DNA of 64,000 bases from DATLGB01 sp963726825 (GTDB lineage Bacteria > Actinomycetota > Thermoleophilia > Solirubrobacterales > Solirubrobacteraceae). Positions 17,401-25,586 of the stretch are shown piece by piece. Both the position numbers and the translations under genes were made by a program. Below the pieces are notes generated by a model. It searched no databases, was not told the origin of the DNA, and saw nothing but the letters and a program-made list of their open reading frames with translations. The stretch lies in contig CAVSDT010000001.1 in NCBI GenBank assembly GCA_963726825.1, positions 1 through 64,000 of the forward strand, read 5' to 3'. Position 1 is the first letter of the stretch, and every line of letters starts with the position of its first letter.

Positions 17401-17738
17401 ACGTTCGCCGGGTAGCGGTGGGTGAGCACGACGAGCTGGTCCGCGCTGACGCGCAGGATCTTCGGGCCGCCGGTGTCCTTGGAGTACTGCGCGCCGACCA
17501 TGTCCATCGGCGTCGTGTCCGGGTTCGCGCACGCCGTGGCCCCGCGCGGGAGACGGCAGTAGTGCGTGATGTCGGCCTCGGCGCCGGGGCGCGACTCGTT
17601 CCAGACGACGTGCGAGGTCCCGTTGGGATCGACGGTGATCGAGGGCGAGTCGCCGGTGCCGAGGGCGGTGGGGGCGGCGGCGGCCGGTGCGGCGAGGGTG
17701 AGGACGAGGACGCAGACGAGCGGGATCAGACGGGCCAT
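14415..17738 (-). CDS. Large exported multidomain protein of unknown function
   Basis: 1107 residues with a signal peptide (MARLIPLVCVLVLTLAAPAAAA). Residues about 25-370 look like a beta-propeller of sialidase/exo-alpha style (SITVDPNGTSHVVWNES, YTWTSFDNGDSWQG). After a Pro-rich hinge (about 375-395), residues 400-800 are strand-rich Gly/Lys/Asp sequence with repeating KLPLG, KIPFL, FDVKLAGDG patterns, as in beta-helix or amphipathic lipid-binding proteins. A third part has Ig-like strands (FKGAPTGTWTAVPRAGSA, VRVAVATK), and the end is very basic (KKKKHHRHRRRKP), suggesting contact with cell-wall polyanions. Not a recognised named family. Confidence 0.75.
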   Translation of the reverse strand: MARLIPLVCVLVLTLAAPAAAAPTALGTGDSPSITVDPNGTSHVVWNESRPGAEADITHYCRLPRGATACANPDTTPMDMVGAQYSKDTGGPKILRVSADQLVVLTHRYPANVVHPDGVTRDRTTYTWTSFDNGDSWQGPGIGGTVEPSGDAAVVGGDDTRIAVITDRFTPGTDVQVLDPGAFTSAFARLSGNDAVADGTVAPDGTAIVTAFANNAGGVNVRRVPAGADVASAGAYSAAAIAGEELPRLAGGAGGTFLLTRRMSDQTMLVRGVSAGVPAAEQVISGPGAGQARALAEDVAGNLYAAISTSGSPQTVVVRKATAAAGFDPGTALPLGTTVSSLALGAAPDGGGVVTGVLDGGQVFVDAFGTGLPAPPSATPPAQPPLPPGAKEGCDLAKFGDVSFTAITTGGACFLKTKDPKFKGSLEAKGEGVDLNGLKLVPIGKAKILFDVRKRTLHTTGDVQVILRGPGIGDVPIYRGKLDLDLNDKRGESLFKDFDFPKGPDIKGFPIDADFDVKLAGDGVSIPISLKLPPVLLGLSAKATLRTTTAVGARLDSFEFTAGKIPLGPIAIDGLKIAYTGQSDTWTGDVGLKLPLGTISGGATFVDGDFAGAKLKIPFLRPGILVAPQVFFTGLGGAFNLKPAFLVSGTATFGAGYTPPPTDVFAAEIEGTITFTLVKGEAQFIYDGTGKFFGIGFGHERAIITTDGFVGVDGDFDLDFGVGSIKGGLTGFFDGGTKTFGASGQVQTTALGITLKRAGAALSGKGLGVCVDSTPVPVPGHELGGGPVQVGYHWTEPFPKAVDISTPDDCDLRDFKQDRPAGRARSAQAAGGTPFTGPGDGDVELTGAGGAPDVDLVAPDGTRITPQPEGTPGADRRVRVTKLGALGRTLLSFKGAPTGTWTAVPRAGSAAVAGVRVAVATKVPTVSGAVRGRGARKTLRYRVKGAAAGTTVQLQETWNGGSRPLATLPAGRRSGKLRLRFNRGPKGRRTVLAVATNGAATSAPQAVTTYTAPPRATLGAVRRLRVKGRRATWRRNGRPATLVVVARLKSGRTVARQLRGKARRVAFGSTLARVTVTPRELTGRTGKRASAKAPKKKKHHRHRRRKP

Positions 17739-17801
17739 GGCCTGGCAAGCGCGGCGGTCGCCGGGCGTTACGGCCTGTCGCCGCCCGGTGGACCGTGAAC
17801 G

Positions 17802-17818
17802 GACGGGCTCAGCCCGTC
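17802..17818. terminator. Hairpin with the MFS stop codon in its loop
   Basis: GACGGGC (17802-17808) and GCCCGTC (17812-17818) are perfect inverted arms around TCA, which is the stop anticomplement of the transporter gene. A compact GC stem with a three-base loop; it may slow or end transcription, but there is no T tract. Confidence 0.35.
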
Positions 17819-19146
17819 GCCGGACGCGCGGACGGCGCCCGCCGCGGGCGCTCGTCGACCGCCGAGAGGTCCGCCCGCGCCGTCTCCGGTGCCAGCGCCA
17901 GGGCCGTGACGCTCACCCCGAGCATCACCAGCACGTAGGCGACGACCGCCCACGAGGAGCCCGTCGCAGCGAGCAGCGCGGTGGAGATGATCGGGGCGAC
18001 CGCCCCGCCCAGCACGCCGGACACCTGATAGCTCAGCGACGCGCCCGAGTAGCGCATCCGGGTGCCGAACATCTCGGCCACGAACGCCGCCTGCGGCCCG
18101 TACATGGCTGCGTGGCAGACGAGGCCACCGGTCGCGGCGAGCGCCATCCAGCCGAACGCGTTGCGGTCCAGCAGCGCGAAGAACACGAGCATCCAGGCCG
18201 CCGCCCCGATCGCGCCGGCCAGGTACACCGGTCGCCGGCCCAGCCGGTCCGAGAGGCGGCCGAACAGCGGGATCAGCGGCAGCTGCACCGCCGAGCCGAC
18301 GAGCACGGCGCCGAGGCCCAGCTCGTAGGAGCGGTCGAGCTCGTCCTGCGCGTAGGTGAGGATGAAGAGGACGAAGGTGTAGAAGGCGACGTCGGTCCCG
18401 ATCCGTGCGGCGGAGGCCAGGGCGAGCTCGCGCGGGTGCTCGCGGACGACGTCCACCACGGGGTGCGAGCGGGCGTCGCCGGCCTCCTTGCGGGCCTGCT
18501 CGAACAGCGGCGACTCGTCGATGCGGGTGCGGATCCACAGCCCGACGAGCACGAGCACCCCGGAGAGCCAGAAGCCCACGCGCCAGCCCCACGACTGGAA
18601 GGCCGCCTCGCTCGTGAGGAGGGCGAGCAGGCCGAGCACGCCGGCCGACAGGAGGTTGCCGAGCGGGACGCCGAGCTGCGGGACCGAGCCGTACAGCCCG
18701 CGCCGGCGCTCGTCGCCGTGCTCGATCGCCATCAGCACCGCTCCGCCCCACTCGCCGCCGAGCCCGATGCCCTGCACGAAGCGCAGCACCACGAGCAGGA
18801 TGGGCGCCAGGACGCCGACCTGGTCGTAGGTCGGCAGGCACCCGATCAGGACGGTGCCCGTCCCCATGATCAGCAGGGTGATCACGAGCGCCTTGCGGCG
18901 CCCGGTGCGGTCCCCCATCTGCCCGAAGACGATCCCACCGAGCGGCCGGGCGACGAAGCCGACCGCGTAGGTCGCGAACGCCAGCAGCGTCCCGATCAGC
19001 GGCGCGGCGTCGGGGAAGAACACGTCGCCGAACACGAGCGCGGCGGCGGTCCCGTAGAGGAAGAAGTCGTACCACTCGAGCGACGTGCCGACGAGGCTCG
19101 CGTAGAGGACCCGACGGCCAGGTCCGCTGTCGGCATGGGCGGCCAT
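17809..19146 (-). CDS. MFS transporter, metabolite:H+ symporter (MHS) type
   Basis: 445 residues and about 12 transmembrane helices. Typical MHS features are the N-terminal SLVGTSLEWYDFFLYG, the loop 2-3 signature FGQMGDRTGRRKAL, RFVQGIGLGGEWGGAVLMAIEH, and the repeated loop 8-9 motif FGRLSDRLGRRPVY. Relatives move shikimate, alpha-ketoglutarate, proline/betaine or citrate; the substrate is not determinable. The ATG at 19146 is chosen because homology begins right after it. It is divergent from a CoA-transferase gene across a long inverted repeat, so its substrate may be an organic acid handled by that enzyme (inference). Confidence 0.9.
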   Translation of the reverse strand: MAAHADSGPGRRVLYASLVGTSLEWYDFFLYGTAAALVFGDVFFPDAAPLIGTLLAFATYAVGFVARPLGGIVFGQMGDRTGRRKALVITLLIMGTGTVLIGCLPTYDQVGVLAPILLVVLRFVQGIGLGGEWGGAVLMAIEHGDERRRGLYGSVPQLGVPLGNLLSAGVLGLLALLTSEAAFQSWGWRVGFWLSGVLVLVGLWIRTRIDESPLFEQARKEAGDARSHPVVDVVREHPRELALASAARIGTDVAFYTFVLFILTYAQDELDRSYELGLGAVLVGSAVQLPLIPLFGRLSDRLGRRPVYLAGAIGAAAWMLVFFALLDRNAFGWMALAATGGLVCHAAMYGPQAAFVAEMFGTRMRYSGASLSYQVSGVLGGAVAPIISTALLAATGSSWAVVAYVLVMLGVSVTALALAPETARADLSAVDERPRRAPSARPATG

Positions 19147-19172
19147 GTGCGCCCCATACCCGACCTCAACGC

Positions 19173-19224
19173 GACCTAAAGGCGCGTTCGTGTCGTCCCC
19201 ACGACCACAGCGCGCCTTTAGGTC
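19173..19224. repeat. 14-bp inverted repeat between divergent MFS and CoA-transferase genes
   Basis: GACCTAAAGGCGCG (19173-19186) is exactly complementary to CGCGCCTTTAGGTC (19211-19224). The 24-nt loop holds a smaller GTCGT/ACGAC stem around CCCC. Both genes point away from it, so it is not a terminator. It is likely an operator or cruciform in a shared promoter region, or a small dispersed repeat. Confidence 0.7.
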
Positions 19225-19252
19225 CGTTACGGGGCTGCGACACTGGCGCGCG

Positions 19253-20368
19253 ATGGCCCCCTCAGCCCTGCCTGGTCTCCGCGTCCTCGACTTCTCGCGT
19301 GTGCTTGCCGGCCCGCTGGCGACCATGACGCTCGGCGACCTCGGCGCCGACGTGCTCAAGGTCGAGCGTCCCGGCGGCGGCGACGACACCCGCGCGTGGG
19401 GGCCGCCGCACGACGCGGCGGGGACGGCGACCTACTTCCAGTCCGTCAACCGCAACAAGCGCTCCGTCGCGCTCGACCTCCAGGACGCCGAGGACGCGGC
19501 GACCGCGCGCCGGCTCGCGGCCGAGGCCGACGTCGTGGTGGAGAACTTCCGCCCCGGCGTGATGGAGCGACTCGGCCTGGGATGGGACGCGCTCCACGCC
19601 GACAACCCCGGCCTCGTCTACTGCTCCATCACCGGCTTCGGGACGGCCCCGGCGGCTGCGGCGCTGCCGGGATACGACCTGCTCGTCCAGGCGCTCGGCG
19701 GGCTCATGAGCGTCACCGGCGCGCCCGACGGCGACCCGCAGAAGGTCGGCGTCGCCCTCGTCGACGTCGTCTGCGGGATGCAGGCGACCGCCGGCATCCT
19801 CGCCGCCCTCCATCACCGGCGCGCGACGGGCGAGGGCCAGCGCGTCGAGGTCGACCTCCTCTCCTCCCTCCTCGCCGGGCTGGTCAACCAGGCCTCCGGC
19901 TTCACGGCCGCGGGCGCGGTGCCGACGCGCATGGGCAACCAGCACCCCTCGATCGCGCCCTACGAGCTGCTCGACGCGGCCGACGGGCAGCTGGTGCTCG
20001 CCGTCGGCAACGACAAGCAGTTCCGCGCGCTCTGCCGCGTCGTCGGGCTCGCAGAGGACGCGCGCTTCACCTCCAACACCGACCGCGTGGACAATCGCGA
20101 GGCGCTCCGCGACGCGCTCGAGGCCCGGCTGCGCACACGGCCCGTGGCCGGCTGGGTGGCGGACCTGACGGAGGCCGGGGTGCCCGCGGGCGCGGTCAAC
20201 GACGTGGCCGGCGCCTTCGCCCTCGCAGCGCGGCTCGGCCTGGAGCCGATCGCCGACGCGGGAGGCGTCCCGCTCCCGCGCAGCCCGATCGGGTTGTCGG
20301 TCACGCCGCCGACCTACCGCAGCGCCCCGCCCGCCCTGGGGGCCGACGAGGCGCGCTGGCGCGACTGA
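19253..20368 (+). CDS. Family III CoA-transferase (CaiB/BaiF)
   Basis: 371 residues. Transfers CoA between carboxylic acids, or acts as an acyl-CoA racemase. The N-terminal PGLRVLDFSRVLAGPLATMTLGDLGADVLKVE block, the RNKRSVALDL segment, VVENFRPGVMERLGL and DGQLVLAVGNDKQF are all diagnostic. Asp171 in GVALVDVVCGM sits where the catalytic aspartate of formyl-CoA transferase is found. Slightly shorter than the usual 390-430 residues but complete at both ends. The specific acid is unknown. Confidence 0.9.
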   Translation: MAPSALPGLRVLDFSRVLAGPLATMTLGDLGADVLKVERPGGGDDTRAWGPPHDAAGTATYFQSVNRNKRSVALDLQDAEDAATARRLAAEADVVVENFRPGVMERLGLGWDALHADNPGLVYCSITGFGTAPAAAALPGYDLLVQALGGLMSVTGAPDGDPQKVGVALVDVVCGMQATAGILAALHHRRATGEGQRVEVDLLSSLLAGLVNQASGFTAAGAVPTRMGNQHPSIAPYELLDAADGQLVLAVGNDKQFRALCRVVGLAEDARFTSNTDRVDNREALRDALEARLRTRPVAGWVADLTEAGVPAGAVNDVAGAFALAARLGLEPIADAGGVPLPRSPIGLSVTPPTYRSAPPALGADEARWRD

Positions 20369-20386
20369 GCTGGCATCATCGGCCCC

Positions 20387-21952
20387 ATGCGGGGGACGAT
20401 CGTCGGCGTGCTGTCGGTGCTGGCCATGCTGGGTGCGGGCGCGCCGGCGCAGGCCGCGAACACGCAGTGCCCGGAACCCGAGGGCCGCTGGACGCGCGTC
20501 CCGCCCGCCGAGGAGGGCTTCGACGCGGCCAAGCTGCAAGCCGCGATGGACTACGGCTCCAGCCAGCTCGGCTACAGCGTGCGCGTGTTCCGCAACGGCT
20601 GCCTCGTCGGCGCGGACGTCAACTACCGCAACAACCGCGACGCCCGCTACGAGAGCTGGTCGCTGGGCAAGTCGGTCACGTCGCTGATCTACGGCCGGGC
20701 GATGACGCTGGGGCTGCTCTCCCCCGACGACCCGGTCGGCGCGCTGCTGCCGGAGGCCGACGCCCCGCACGGCGCGATCCGCGTCCGCGACCTGCTCACC
20801 GCGACGAGCGGTCTGCAGTGGAACGGCACGCGCGACTACGACATCGCGATGCCCGACCGGCTCAAGAACGCGCTGTCCACGCCCGTCGCCCGCGAGCCCG
20901 GGTCGTTCTTCGAGTACTCCCAGGACGGCCCTGCGCTGCTGGCCGAGGCGGTCGGCCGCGCCGTCGGCGAGGACTTCCAGGCCTTCGCCCAGCGCGAGCT
21001 GTTCACGCCGCTGGGCATCGCGCCCGGCGACTGGACCTGGACCCGCGACTCCAAGGGCCACACCCAGGGCTTCTTCGGCGTGCAGATGCGCACCGACGAC
21101 TACGCCAAGCTCGGCGAGCTGATGCGCCGCGGCGGCGTGTGGAAGGGCAAGCGCCTGCTGTCGAAGCGCTACGTCCGCCGCGCCGTCTCGCCCTCGACCA
21201 CGAACGGCTGCTACGGCTGGCTGATCTGGGTCAACGCGGCCAAGCCCTGCATCGGCCCGACCGTCACGGAGCGTCCCGTCCGCGACAGCCGCTACTTCCC
21301 CGATCTGCCCACGAACACGTTCCACTTCGAGGGACTCCTCGGGCAAGTCGTCACCGTCCTGCCCACGCAGGGGATCGTCGTGGCCCGCAACGGCAGCCAG
21401 GATCCGGGCACCTTCGCGGGCGGCGCCGACACCGAGGCCGAGCTCTACCGCCGCGTGCTCGGCGCGCTCACCGACGGGACGTCGATCGAGGTCGCGCCGG
21501 GCGGAACGGTCCCCGCCGACGGCGGGCGTCCCAACCCCGACGAGGGCTTCCAGCACTTCGCGCTCGACCAGCTGCTCGCGCCGTTCACCCTCCCCGACCT
21601 GCCGGCCGCCGGCCCGGCGCGGGCCCGCGCCGTCCGCGTCGGCACCGCTCCCGGCCGGGTGGGCAGACGCGGTCGCGCCGGCGTCGGCGTCCTGTGCCCG
21701 AAGGTCTCCGCCGCGCCCTGCACCGGGACGGTCGCCGCGACGGGCGGCCCGCTGAGGACGGCCGTCGCGTCCGCCCCGTTCACCGTCGCACCCGGCACGA
21801 CCAGGACCGTGCGCGTGCGGCTCACGCGGGCCGCGCGCAAGCGCCTGGCCCGCCGGGGCCGCGGCACCGTCGCCCTCACGGCGACGGCAGCAGACGCGAC
21901 GCCGGGCGGCACGGTCAGCACCGGCGCTGCGGTCCTGCGGCGCCCGCGCTAG
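20387..21952 (+). CDS. Secreted serine hydrolase, beta-lactamase/PBP class C fold
   Basis: 521 residues with a signal peptide ending in APAQAA. The nucleophile motif SLGKS (SxxK) follows ARYESW, the second motif is YSQDG (YxN-like, with Asp/Gly after Gln), and a later VVARNGS-type strand closes the site. DLLTATSGLQWNG and ELFTPLGI are typical of the esterase/DD-peptidase group (family VIII). The last ~150 residues after the catalytic domain are a Thr/Arg-rich beta-sandwich-like tail (TVRVRLTRAARKRLARRGRG), probably cell-wall associated. Starts 18 bp after the CoA-transferase. Confidence 0.87.
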   Translation: MRGTIVGVLSVLAMLGAGAPAQAANTQCPEPEGRWTRVPPAEEGFDAAKLQAAMDYGSSQLGYSVRVFRNGCLVGADVNYRNNRDARYESWSLGKSVTSLIYGRAMTLGLLSPDDPVGALLPEADAPHGAIRVRDLLTATSGLQWNGTRDYDIAMPDRLKNALSTPVAREPGSFFEYSQDGPALLAEAVGRAVGEDFQAFAQRELFTPLGIAPGDWTWTRDSKGHTQGFFGVQMRTDDYAKLGELMRRGGVWKGKRLLSKRYVRRAVSPSTTNGCYGWLIWVNAAKPCIGPTVTERPVRDSRYFPDLPTNTFHFEGLLGQVVTVLPTQGIVVARNGSQDPGTFAGGADTEAELYRRVLGALTDGTSIEVAPGGTVPADGGRPNPDEGFQHFALDQLLAPFTLPDLPAAGPARARAVRVGTAPGRVGRRGRAGVGVLCPKVSAAPCTGTVAATGGPLRTAVASAPFTVAPGTTRTVRVRLTRAARKRLARRGRGTVALTATAADATPGGTVSTGAAVLRRPR

Positions 21953-21953
21953 C

Positions 21954-22002
21954 CGCGAGAACCGAATCGACCGTCTCCTGGCCGGTCAGATCGGTTCTCG
22001 CG
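21954..22002. terminator. Bidirectional hairpin between convergent hydrolase and gnd
   Basis: CGCGAGAACCGA (21954-21965) pairs perfectly with TCGGTTCTCGCG (21991-22002), with an inner GACCG/CGGTC stem and a nine-base loop. It lies just 3' of both converging stop codons. No T tract is present, but the position and stability make it a good terminator for both genes. Confidence 0.65.
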
Positions 22003-22027
22003 AGATCCCGGGCCGGAGACGCCCGGG

Positions 22028-23464
22028 TCAGCCGTCCGTGCGGACCTCTGACCCGTCCTGGCCCCAGCGGGTGTGGAAGGTGCCCTCCTCGTCGAGGCGC
22101 AGGTACGTGTGCGCCCCGAAGAAGTCGCGCAGCCCCTGGATCAGGTACGCCGGGCCGCGCTCGCGGCGGTAGCCGTCGTAGTAGGCCAGCGAGGAGGCGA
22201 ACGCCGGGATCGCGACGCCCTCCATCGCCGCGCGGGCGACGACGCGCCGCCACGCGTCCTGCGCGTCGGCCACGATGTCGGCGAAGTACGGGACCATCAG
22301 GAGGTTCGCTGTGTCCGGGTTCTCGCGCAGCGTCTCGGAGATGCGGTCGAGGAACCTCGCGCGGATGATGCAGCCGCCGCGCCAGATCTTCGCCATGTCG
22401 GCGAGCTCGAGGTCCCAGCCGTACTCCTTCGACGCCATCGCCATCTGGACGAAGCCCTGGGCGTAGGCGACGACCTTCGACGCGTACAGCGCCTGGCGCA
22501 CGTCGTCGACGAGCGTGTCGGTCGACTGGTCCTGCTCGCCCGGCGTCGGGCCCTTGAGGACCTGCGCCGCGGCGGAGCGCTCCTCGCGCTGGGCCGAGAG
22601 CCCGCGGGCGAAGACGGCCTCGGTGATCCCGGTCAGCGGCACGCCGAGCCCGAGCGCGTCGATGGCCGTCCAGCGGCCGGTGCCCTTCTGCTCGGCCTGG
22701 TCGACGATCGAGTCCACGAGCGGCTTGCCCGTCTTGTCGTCCTGCTTGTGGAGCACGATCGCGGTGATCTCGATGAGGTAGGACTCGAGGTCGCCCGAGT
22801 TCCACTCCTCGAAGACGTCGGCGATCTCGGACACGGACAGGTTGCCGACGTGGCGCAGGAGGTCGTAGGCCTCGGCGATCAGCTGGATGTCCGCGTACTC
22901 GATCCCGTTGTGGACCATCTTCACGTAGTGCCCCGCGCCGTCGGGGCCGACGTGGACCACGCACGGCTCGCCGTCGACCTGCGCGGAGATCGGCTCGAGC
23001 ACGCTCTGGAGCTCGTCCCAGGCCTCCTTCGGGCCGCCCGGCATGATCGAGGGGCCCTTCAGCGCGCCCTCCTCGCCGCCGGAGACGCCCATGCCGACGA
23101 AGCGCAGGCCGTTGCCGGCGCAGTCCTTCTCGCGCCGGATCGTGTCCGGGAAGTGCGAGTTGCCGGCGTCGATGATGATGTCGCCCTCGTCAAGAAGCGG
23201 CGTGAGCTCCTCGATCACCGCGTCGACCGGACCGCCCGCCTTGACCATGACGATGATCCGGCGCGGGGTCTCGAGCGCGTCGACGAAGTCCTGCATCGAC
23301 TCGCAGCGGGTGAAGTCGCCCTCCGACCCGTACTCGTCCATGAACTCGTCCAGACGGGCTGTCGTGCGGTTGTGGACGGCGACGGAAGTGCCGCGCGAGG
23401 CGATGTTGCGGGCGAGGTTGGCGCCCATCACGGCGAGGCCGGTGACGCCGATGTGGCTGGACAT
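22028..23464 (-). CDS. gnd: 6-phosphogluconate dehydrogenase, decarboxylating
   Basis: Oxidises 6-phosphogluconate to ribulose-5-phosphate and CO2 with NADP+ in the pentose phosphate pathway. 478 residues, the length of the classic dimeric form. It has the Rossmann start (IGVTGLAVMGANLARNIASRG), IIDAGNSHFPDT, FVGMGVSGGEEGAL with the substrate-binding loop, GAGHYVKMVHNGIEYADIQLIAEAY with catalytic Lys and Asn, and KGTGRWTAIDAL. The ATG at 23464 lies seven bases after TAGGGT, so leaderless initiation is likely. Confidence 0.96.
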   Translation of the reverse strand: MSSHIGVTGLAVMGANLARNIASRGTSVAVHNRTTARLDEFMDEYGSEGDFTRCESMQDFVDALETPRRIIVMVKAGGPVDAVIEELTPLLDEGDIIIDAGNSHFPDTIRREKDCAGNGLRFVGMGVSGGEEGALKGPSIMPGGPKEAWDELQSVLEPISAQVDGEPCVVHVGPDGAGHYVKMVHNGIEYADIQLIAEAYDLLRHVGNLSVSEIADVFEEWNSGDLESYLIEITAIVLHKQDDKTGKPLVDSIVDQAEQKGTGRWTAIDALGLGVPLTGITEAVFARGLSAQREERSAAAQVLKGPTPGEQDQSTDTLVDDVRQALYASKVVAYAQGFVQMAMASKEYGWDLELADMAKIWRGGCIIRARFLDRISETLRENPDTANLLMVPYFADIVADAQDAWRRVVARAAMEGVAIPAFASSLAYYDGYRRERGPAYLIQGLRDFFGAHTYLRLDEEGTFHTRWGQDGSEVRTDG

Positions 23465-23479
23465 GAGGAGGACCCTACG

Positions 23480-24472
23480 TCAGCCGTTGTCGCCGAGTCC
23501 GTCGTGCGCGCCGGGTGCCAACGTGGGTCCCGTGACGGGGACGTCGCCGAGCGCATCGTCGATCGCGGCGAGCGTGTCGTCGCTGAGCTTGACGCCGGCG
23601 GCCTTCGCGTTGGCCTCGACCTGCTCCGGCTTGGAGGCGCCGATGATCGCCGAGGCCAGCTCGGGCCGGCGCAGCGTCCAGGCCAGGGCGAGCTCGACCA
23701 TCGTGAGCCCCGCCTCGTCCGCGATCGGGATCAGCTTCTGGATGGCGGCGAGCGCGTCGTCGTCCATGCGCTGCTTGATGAAGGAGCTCATCTCCTCCGA
23801 CGCCGCCCGGGAGTCCGACGGCGGCGCCTCCCCCGGCTTGTACTTGCCGGTCAGCAGCCCCTCGGCGAGCGGCGACCAGACGATCTGCGAGATGCCGTTG
23901 CGCTCGCACAGCGGGAAGACCTCGGCCTCCGGCGCACGCCAGAGCATCGAGTACTGCGGCTGGGAGGAGACGAACTTCGTCGCGCCCTCCACAGCCAGGC
24001 CCGCCTCGATCTGCTCCGGCGTCCACTCCGAGAAGCCGATCGCCCGCGCCTTGCCGGACTGCACGACCTCCGTCAGCGCCTGCATCGTCTCCGCCGTCGG
24101 GACGTCGACGTCGTAGCGATGGCACTGGTAGAGGTCCACGTAGTCGGTCTGCAGCCGCTCGAGCGAGAGGTCGATCTGCTTGTGGATCTGCTCCGCCGAC
24201 AACCCGCCGCCGTGGGAGCCGGGGAAGTAGAGCTTCGTGGCCAGGACGTAGGAGTCGCGCGGGTAGTCCTTGAGGATCTCCCCCCACGCGGTCTCGGCTG
24301 CGCCGTCGCCGTAGGCGTTGGCGGTGTCGAAGAACGTGATCCCGACGTCGAAGGCCTTGCGGGTGCACGCCGCCGTCTGGTCGGCCTCCACGCCGCCGGA
24401 GTAGGTCAGCCAGGAGCCGAGGGAGATCTCGGAGACCTCGATGTCGGAATCGCCAAGTCGTCGTGTCTGCAT
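23480..24472 (-). CDS. Aldo/keto reductase
   Basis: 330-residue NADP(H)-dependent oxidoreductase of the AKR superfamily, close in pattern to the YghZ/Kv-beta-like branch (TRRLGDSDIEVSEISLGSW, SGGVE). The catalytic tetrad is complete: Asp49, Tyr54, Lys80 and His118 (FFDTANAYGDG, LATKLYFPG, YQCHRYD). The C-terminal cofactor segment is ASAIIGASKPEQVEANAKA. It lies 15 bp upstream of gnd on the same strand, but gnd has its own -10 box; functional linkage through NADPH is an inference. Confidence 0.92.
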   Translation of the reverse strand: MQTRRLGDSDIEVSEISLGSWLTYSGGVEADQTAACTRKAFDVGITFFDTANAYGDGAAETAWGEILKDYPRDSYVLATKLYFPGSHGGGLSAEQIHKQIDLSLERLQTDYVDLYQCHRYDVDVPTAETMQALTEVVQSGKARAIGFSEWTPEQIEAGLAVEGATKFVSSQPQYSMLWRAPEAEVFPLCERNGISQIVWSPLAEGLLTGKYKPGEAPPSDSRAASEEMSSFIKQRMDDDALAAIQKLIPIADEAGLTMVELALAWTLRRPELASAIIGASKPEQVEANAKAAGVKLSDDTLAAIDDALGDVPVTGPTLAPGAHDGLGDNG

Positions 24473-24481
24473 GAGGTCCGC

Positions 24482-25567
24482 CTACCCGGCGCCCTCCGGT
24501 GCCAGCGCGCCCAGCTCGAGCTGCTCGCCCATGTGCGGCGCGCCGAGGTTGGTGACCGTCAGGCCGATCAGGGTGAGGGCCCGCCGTTCGACGTCCGGGC
24601 GCGCCTCGGCCAGCAGCGCCCGGGCCGTGGCGAGGATGGGCCGGGCGGTGCAGGCCGGCTGATGGAGCGAGCGCGAGCGCGTGGCCCGCTCGAAGTCCCC
24701 GAAGCGCAGCCGCAGCACCACCGTGCGCCCCTGGTGGCCGCCGCGCGCCAGCCGAGCGACGATCCGGTCGGTCAGCCCCGCGAGCACCTCGTCGAGGTCC
24801 GCTGACCAGCCCGTGCGCCGGATCGCCCGCTGCGCGCCGACCGACCGGCGGCCGCGGTTGCGGTGCACGGGCGGCTCGTGGTTGGCGGCCATGGCGTGCA
24901 GCGCGCGCCCCGACGCCTTCCCGAGGATCGCCATCAGGGCGGCCACGTCGAAGTCGGCGAGGTCGCCCAGCCGCCGCAGGCCGTGCTCGTGCAGCCTGCC
25001 CGCCGTGGCCGCGCCGATGCCCCAGACGTCCTCCACCGGGAGCCCGTGGAGGAACGCGAGCTCGTCGGCCGCCGGAACGACGCGCAGGCCGTCGGGCTTG
25101 ACCGTCCGCCCCGCCATCTTGGCGACCAGCCGGGTGGACCCGCCCCCGACGGTGACGGTCAGCCCGGCCTCGCGCGCGACGCGCTCGCGCACGCGGGCGC
25201 CGACCTCGAGCGCCCGCGCCACCGCGACCGCCGCCCCTGCGGGCGACGCCCGCCCGGCGGGCAGCCGCATGAACGCCTCCTCCATCGAGGACGCGCGCAC
25301 GTCGTCGCACTCCGCCCGGAACGCTGCGAAGACGGCCACGCTCGCCGCGCGGTAGGCCTCGAATCGCGGCGGGACCTGGACGAGGCCCGGGCACAGGCCC
25401 CGCGCGCGGGCGCCGCCCATGCCGCCGCGAACCCCGTACGCGCGCGCCTCGTAGCTGGCCGCCATCACCACCCCGGCCCCCACCGCCACCGGCAGGCCGC
25501 GCAACGCCGGGTCATCACGCTGCTCCACGGCGGCGAAGAACGCGTCGACGTCAGCATGGAGCATCAT
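24482..25567 (-). CDS. dinB: DNA polymerase IV (Y-family translesion polymerase)
   Basis: 361 residues with the Y-family palm, finger, thumb and little-finger order. The first metal site is intact (HADVDAFFAAVEQRDDPALRG). The second acidic motif, normally SxDE, reads SMEE in ASSMEEAFMRL, so the aspartate equivalent to E. coli Asp103 is Glu. GIGAATAGRLHEHGL is the helix-hairpin-helix, and EQLELGAL near the C-terminus looks like a beta-clamp-binding peptide. A LexA-type box overlaps the promoter. ATG at 25567 is preferred; a second ATG follows directly. Confidence 0.9.
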   Translation of the reverse strand: MMLHADVDAFFAAVEQRDDPALRGLPVAVGAGVVMAASYEARAYGVRGGMGGARARGLCPGLVQVPPRFEAYRAASVAVFAAFRAECDDVRASSMEEAFMRLPAGRASPAGAAVAVARALEVGARVRERVAREAGLTVTVGGGSTRLVAKMAGRTVKPDGLRVVPAADELAFLHGLPVEDVWGIGAATAGRLHEHGLRRLGDLADFDVAALMAILGKASGRALHAMAANHEPPVHRNRGRRSVGAQRAIRRTGWSADLDEVLAGLTDRIVARLARGGHQGRTVVLRLRFGDFERATRSRSLHQPACTARPILATARALLAEARPDVERRALTLIGLTVTNLGAPHMGEQLELGALAPEGAG

Positions 25568-25572
25568 GGACA

Positions 25573-25586
25573 CGAACACATGTTCG
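25573..25586. promoter_or_regulatory. LexA (SOS) box upstream of dinB
   Basis: CGAACACATGTTCG matches the actinobacterial SOS consensus CGAAC-n4-GTTCG and is a perfect palindrome apart from the central bases. It ends six bases before the dinB ATG, so LexA bound here would cover the start region and block transcription. The divergent sigma-factor gene starts 84 bp on the other side and could be affected as well. Confidence 0.85.
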
